Assembly: GCA_031272035.1 (NCBI GenBank)
Contig: JAISUO010000076.1
Span: forward strand, 1 to 34,781
From: Synergistaceae bacterium
GTDB lineage: Bacteria > Synergistota > Synergistia > Synergistales > Aminobacteriaceae
DNA length: 34,781 nucleotides
Direction: 5' to 3'
Below the pieces are notes generated by a model. It did no database searches. It was not told the origin of the DNA and saw nothing but the letters and a program-made list of their open reading frames with translations. Made by a program: the position numbers and the translations under genes. Positions 31,077 through 34,781 of this stretch are shown piece by piece. Position 1 is the stretch's first letter. Each line of letters starts with the position of its first letter.

Positions 31077-32065
31077 AGGAAGCGCCCTACATTCGGGTGA
31101 ACAACCTGAAAAAATATTTCCCCACGAAGCGGGGGCTGCTGCACGCGGTGGACGACGTGAGCTTCACCATCCAGAAGGGAGAGACCCTGGGTCTGGTGGG
31201 AGAGTCGGGCTGCGGCAAGTCCACTCTGGGACGGTGTCTCATCCGTCTTTTGGAGAGCACGGCGGGAAGCGTGGTTCTCCACGACGAAAAGACGAACGCG
31301 GACGTGGACGTAACGAAGGTCAGCGCTCACGTGATGAAGGACCTGCGGAAAAAGGTGCAGATCGTGTTTCAGGACCCCTATTCCTGCCTGAATCCGCGCC
31401 TTTCGGTGTGGGAGCTCATAGCGGAGCCCCTGATCGTGAACGGGGTGTTCAGCGACAAAACCGCCATGCGCGCCAGAGTTCGGGAGCTGATGACCACGGT
31501 GGGACTGGCGGAGCGTCTGGAAAACAGCTACCCCCACGAGCTGGACGGAGGGCGGCGGCAGCGTATTGGCATCGCCCGCTCTCTCGCGCTGAGCCCGGAG
31601 TTCATCGTGCTGGACGAGCCGGTGTCGGCGCTGGACGTCTGCATTCAGGCGCAGATTCTGAACCTGCTGAACGAGCTTCAGAAGGAATTTCACTACACCT
31701 ACGTGTTTATCTCCCACAATCTGAGTGTGGTAAAGCACGTCTCGGACCGGATCGCCGTGATGTATCTGGGAAAAATTGTTGAGCTGACGAACTATAAGGA
31801 GCTTTTTGTGAAACCGCTCCACCCCTACACTCAGGCGCTGCTGTCGGCGATTCCCGTGGCGAAACTGGACGTGAAGCAGGACCGGATCATTCTGGAGGGC
31901 GACGTCCCCAGCCCCATCGAGCCGCCGGAATGCTGCCGTTTCGCGGGCCGCTGCCGTTATCGTCAGGAGGTCTGCTCAAAGGAGACTCCGGACCTGAAGG
32001 AAGTCTCCCCGGACCATTTCGTGGCCTGCCACTTCACAAACGCCCTGAAGCCCACGAACGCCTGA
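31073..32065 (+). CDS. dppF: Peptide ABC transporter ATPase, DppF-type
   Basis: 330-residue partner ATPase. Walker A GESGCGKS (43-50), Q-loop [12 protein letters not shown], Walker [13 protein letters not shown] and switch VFISHNLS are intact. The signature reads LDGGRRQRI where most ABC proteins have LSGGQ; the LDGG form is frequent in DppF proteins of clostridia-like anaerobes, so it is not a defect. The C-terminal domain has the cysteine pattern [15 protein letters not shown] and a late FVACH, again suggesting an iron-sulfur site. The ATG overlaps the dppD stop. A strong terminator follows 80 bases after the stop. Confidence 0.94.
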   Translation: MKEAPYIRVNNLKKYFPTKRGLLHAVDDVSFTIQKGETLGLVGESGCGKSTLGRCLIRLLESTAGSVVLHDEKTNADVDVTKVSAHVMKDLRKKVQIVFQDPYSCLNPRLSVWELIAEPLIVNGVFSDKTAMRARVRELMTTVGLAERLENSYPHELDGGRRQRIGIARSLALSPEFIVLDEPVSALDVCIQAQILNLLNELQKEFHYTYVFISHNLSVVKHVSDRIAVMYLGKIVELTNYKELFVKPLHPYTQALLSAIPVAKLDVKQDRIILEGDVPSPIEPPECCRFAGRCRYRQEVCSKETPDLKEVSPDHFVACHFTNALKPTNA

Positions 32066-32143
32066 CCCTTTTGATTTGAACTTCTAATTTGAAACTGAAG
32101 ATTTAAATCTGAAATCAAAATCCTCATTATTACATTTCAAGTG

Positions 32144-32177
32144 CCCCCCGGTTCCTCGCCGGGGGGGATTTTTTTAG
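32144..32177 (+). terminator. Rho-independent terminator of the dpp operon
   Basis: CCCCCCGG (32144-32151) pairs with CCGGGGGG (32159-32166), loop of 7, followed by GATTTTTTT. The T-run is on the plus strand only, so it stops the dpp transcript and not the convergent chemoreceptor gene. Upstream (32075-32120) are short AT-rich repeats and a TTTTGATTT/AAATCAAAA inverted repeat. Confidence 0.92.
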
Positions 32178-32199
32178 TGCCCGATCGATGCCGATAAAG

Positions 32200-34338
32200 T
32201 CAGCGTTTTCCCGGGAGAGCGGGCTTTTTGGGAGCCGCGTTCCGTTGATTTTGAGTCTCCCGCAGCCTGAAGCGGGACAGAGCTTCGCCCAAGGACTGGG
32301 CGTGTCCGGTCATGATTTCCGCCTGTCCCGAGATGACCTGAGCGGTTTTTGCTGTGGCCTCGGTTTGTTTTTGCATTTCGTTCATCGTTTCATTTATTTC
32401 GACGGTGGATTTTGTGGCTTTGTCAATGGCATGAGCCACTTCTTTGCTGGAAGCGGCCTGCTCCTCCGCCACTGCCGCGATGTTCTGGATCGAATCATTG
32501 GCCTTGCGGATTTCGTTCATGGCCTGGCTCAGCTCGTTCTGGGCCGCGGTCGCCTGAACCAGAGTTTCGCTGAGAGCGTGACCGGCCTGAGTCGTCGCCT
32601 TTATGCTTTCCTGCGCCTGTGTTTGCAGGTCAACGATGATCCTGTTCACGTTTTGCGCGGCCTTCGCGGATTCTTCCGCAAGTTTGCGCACCTCTTCCGC
32701 CACCACCGCGAACCCGCGCCCCACGTCGCCGGCCCGGGCCGCCTCAATGGCCGCGTTGAGCGCCAGCAGGTTGGTTTGATCGGCAATGCCTGTAATGACC
32801 GTCACGAACCCGCTGACGTTTTCGATGGAATCGACCAGCTGCCGTGTTTTGTCCTCGCTGTCCTTCGCGTTTTTATCCACATTTTTCATCCCGTCGATCA
32901 CGGTGTTGACCATCTCCGTCGCTTTTATCGCGGCATCGGTGGTACGGGCAATGGAGGACGCGGTATCCGTCGAGGACTGAGCCACGGTGTCCGCGCCGGC
33001 GCTCATTTCCTCCACGCCCGCGTTGCTTTCTTCGAGGGCGGCGCCGTTTCCTTCGCTCAGCTCATACACGTGCTCAAAATCGTTTTTGACCTTTTTCATG
33101 GAGTCGTTTGTCTCCCCGGCGATGGAGGTCAGCTTTTCGGCCACGTCGCCCAGTTCCTCAGCTACCGTAACGACGTTGCGCATGGCGGATTCCTGACCTT
33201 CCACCATGTCGGAGAGCGCGCCGACCAGATTTCCAAGCTCGTCTTTGCCTTCGTAGCCGAAATCCGTCCGCTGGATGGTAAGGTCGCCTTCCTGACACCG
33301 TTTCGCCAGCTCCACGATTGTGCGGAGGGGTTTGGAAATGGCCCGGGAAAGGAAGATGGCGATCAGAAGGCCAAGAAGGAGGGAAATCGCTCCGGAGGAG
33401 AAAAGAAGGGTCACGGTGGAGTGCACCAGGTCGATGTTTTCGTCGCTCACGGTTTTCACCGTGGTCTGGGCGAAGGCGCTCACTTCCGCGACTTTGTCGT
33501 TGTAGGTCCCGCTCAGAAGCACGAGGGAGTTTATGGCGTCGTTCTGGGCCTGGATCGCCGTGGCCATCAGGTCCAGTTCGGTCACGTAGCTTTTGAGAGC
33601 TGCGGACACCTTCTGTATCATGCGCCTGCGCTCCTCGTCGGAACTGCCGTCATGCACGTTCTGGGCCCATTGTTCCAGAGTCGCGCAGGTGTCTTTGGCC
33701 TTCAGGAAGGCCTGAGGATCGTTGGCCCCGCTGGCCGCCGTGATCTGACGCCGGAGGTCCAGGGCGTCCCCGTACATCCTGCCCACTGAATAAATCTGTT
33801 CCACTCTCTGCGCTTTGCTCATGTGGTCGTTTTCCGCAACCGCCGCGTTGCGGTAACTTTCCAGAGCTTCCTGCGTGGTGGAGGTCATCACGTTTCCCGC
33901 CTTGACCAGCTCGAGCCAGCTGGCGTTTTTCTTTCTGAGGGCTTCATGCAGCCGGTTCAGGGAATCCACAAAGTTTTTGTGGATGGGCAGAACGTTTTCC
34001 CGCACCATCTTCGGGCTCTTCAGGTCCGGATTTGCGGCGCCCAGGGCTTCCATGTCGGCCAGGGCTTTATTCAGGCCCGCGACCTTCACATCGTCGTCCT
34101 TCATGGTCTCCTCGGTTCCTGTGTACCGTGTTTCCCGGGTTGTCATAAAAACCGCGGTGGCGGCGCTTTCAATGCCGCTTTTGATTTGCAGTGCCGGAAC
34201 CACCTTGCTGCGCAGAAATTCGCTCTTTTCTCTGACCTCCGATAAATCCATCCACGTAACGAACACCGCCGCCGCGAACACCAGCAAAACAACGCCAAAT
34301 CCCAGCAGAAGTTTGGAAGTCATCTTCAAATTTCTCAC
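32200..34338 (-). CDS. Methyl-accepting chemotaxis protein
   Basis: 712-residue transmembrane chemoreceptor. Membrane helix 1 is at residues 9-29; a large mostly helical periplasmic sensor covers about 30-305 (longer than a simple four-helix bundle, possibly a double-bundle type); helix 2 is at 308-330; HAMP at about 331-383; then the cytoplasmic signalling coiled coil. The conserved hairpin tip is [20 protein letters not shown] (518-537) with [18 protein letters not shown] after it. No C-terminal NWETF-type pentapeptide for CheR docking is present; the end is basic (KKPALPGKR). The start is GTG 34338, with GGAG nine bases upstream; ATG six codons in is possible. It is convergent with the peptide uptake operon. 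Ligand unknown. Confidence 0.94.
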   Translation of the reverse strand: MRNLKMTSKLLLGFGVVLLVFAAAVFVTWMDLSEVREKSEFLRSKVVPALQIKSGIESAATAVFMTTRETRYTGTEETMKDDDVKVAGLNKALADMEALGAANPDLKSPKMVRENVLPIHKNFVDSLNRLHEALRKKNASWLELVKAGNVMTSTTQEALESYRNAAVAENDHMSKAQRVEQIYSVGRMYGDALDLRRQITAASGANDPQAFLKAKDTCATLEQWAQNVHDGSSDEERRRMIQKVSAALKSYVTELDLMATAIQAQNDAINSLVLLSGTYNDKVAEVSAFAQTTVKTVSDENIDLVHSTVTLLFSSGAISLLLGLLIAIFLSRAISKPLRTIVELAKRCQEGDLTIQRTDFGYEGKDELGNLVGALSDMVEGQESAMRNVVTVAEELGDVAEKLTSIAGETNDSMKKVKNDFEHVYELSEGNGAALEESNAGVEEMSAGADTVAQSSTDTASSIARTTDAAIKATEMVNTVIDGMKNVDKNAKDSEDKTRQLVDSIENVSGFVTVITGIADQTNLLALNAAIEAARAGDVGRGFAVVAEEVRKLAEESAKAAQNVNRIIVDLQTQAQESIKATTQAGHALSETLVQATAAQNELSQAMNEIRKANDSIQNIAAVAEEQAASSKEVAHAIDKATKSTVEINETMNEMQKQTEATAKTAQVISGQAEIMTGHAQSLGEALSRFRLRETQNQRNAAPKKPALPGKR

Positions 34339-34626
34339 TTTTTACATCTCCGTTTCTAATTTGAAATTTCAAATCACAAAAGATATAAAATAGCAAGGTA
34401 ATTTTACTTGCGTACTTTACTCTAATTTTTGTAAATTTCAATATCGGGTTTAAAGTCTAAATTGTGTGATAGTTTGAATTTTCGGTGAATTATACTTTTA
34501 TAGGAATTCCGAAATTGAGGCTTCCACCTTCAGTTGTCTTTTCCGGCGTCGATAGCTGCAATAGGGTCATTGCCTGCGCAAGTCAATTTTTTTAAAGCCA
34601 GGGGAGTTCTTTTTGGTGGCGAATCG
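34339..34626. other. AT-rich region upstream of the chemoreceptor gene
   Basis: 288 bases. A perfect 16-base palindrome ATTTGAAATTTCAAAT is at 34359-34374, between the likely promoter and the ribosome binding site of the chemoreceptor. On the minus strand TTGAAA (34442-34437) and TAAAGT (34420-34415) with a 16-base spacer form a weak candidate promoter. Between 34500 and 34626 no credible gene is seen downstream of the partial antitoxin. Confidence 0.45.
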
Positions 34627-34781
34627 TCAGAATGGCAGTTCGTTATCCGTGCCCCAGCTCTTGATCCACTTTTCGACTTCTCTGTCAGTGGCATGTAATC
34701 CTGTGGCTTCATAATCTTCCCAGGTTTGGATCAGGTTCCGGCGCAACGCCTCGCGTTTTTCCTCCCGTTCCACATATTGCT
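34627..34781 (-). CDS. CopG/ribbon-helix-helix-type antitoxin, C-terminal part only
   Basis: The minus-strand frame is open from the right edge to a TGA at 34629-34627. The 50 visible residues include EREEKREALRRNLIQTWEDY, then GLHATDREVEKWIKSWGTDN, then ELPF. This pattern (REALR..., a W-x-x-Y-x-x-T-G-L-H-x-T segment, then W-x-x-S-W-G-T) is the usual C-terminal half of antitoxins found beside RelE/ParE-type toxins. The toxin gene normally follows directly, but the 120 bases downstream hold no toxin-like frame, so the antitoxin may be an orphan or part of a decayed pair. The N-terminal DNA-binding half is outside the window. Confidence 0.65.
   Translation of the reverse strand, partial: QYVEREEKREALRRNLIQTWEDYEATGLHATDREVEKWIKSWGTDNELPF

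Noticed and set aside
31550-31562. Defective ABC signature (LDGG instead of LSGG) in the DppF-type ATPase
   Set aside because: This variant is familiar in DppF proteins of anaerobes and all other catalytic motifs are intact.
34530-34626. Toxin remnant after the partial antitoxin (peptide with NDPIAAIDAG)
   Set aside because: Only a short loose resemblance to RelE-type sequence in a frame with no start; too weak to claim.
1-34781. CRISPR arrays, rRNA, tRNA, intact insertion sequences or prophage genes
   Set aside because: Looked for and not seen on either strand.

Overview
The window is a GC-rich bacterial chromosome segment built around a replication origin. Protein content fits a diderm, anaerobic, peptide- and amino-acid-using bacterium. 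Synergistota is my best guess, but that is an inference from gene content and protein flavour, not from a marker search. No rRNA, tRNA, CRISPR array or intact insertion sequence was seen.

Left part (1-7050): a minus-strand replication block reading dnaA, dnaN, recF, mnmG and then a DUF721 (DciA-like) gene that runs off the left edge. DnaA boxes lie on both sides of dnaA, so the origin looks bipartite. Between dnaN and dnaA there is a perfect DnaA box, a run of triplets like a DnaA-trio, an AT-rich stretch and a helically phased array of TGTG motifs. The beta clamp carries an unusual acidic tail of about 80 residues.

Right of the origin (7055-16440), plus strand and co-directional with replication: an overlapping pair (class V aminotransferase/cysteine desulfurase-like and acyl-ACP thioesterase), the potassium uptake pair trkA-trkH, a membrane-anchored spermidine-synthase-like protein, and an orphan xylose-type periplasmic binding protein. 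The last gene is a decayed AAA ATPase with an in-frame TAG, a frameshift and a missing internal segment.

Accessory/transport part (16545-32180): a fosmidomycin-resistance-type MFS exporter on the minus strand, then a peptide acquisition region. Three paralogous family-5 periplasmic binding proteins share one permease/ATPase set (dppBCDF-like). Between the first and second binding proteins sit an M20 amidohydrolase, a toxin-antitoxin pair, a ferredoxin-nitroreductase and a metal-dependent amidohydrolase. The M20/TA part is visibly AT-richer than its neighbours. Binding proteins plus hydrolases suggest import followed by cleavage of peptides or N-acylated amino acids. A strong terminator closes the operon, facing a convergent methyl-accepting chemotaxis protein. 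The right edge cuts a CopG-like antitoxin gene.

The most distinctive signals beyond the genes are: short (8-15 bp) tandem duplications recurring at stop codons, start codons and ribosome binding sites across the window; the origin architecture; the DnaN tail; a structured leader upstream of dppB; and paired inverted repeats at the promoter of the third binding protein.
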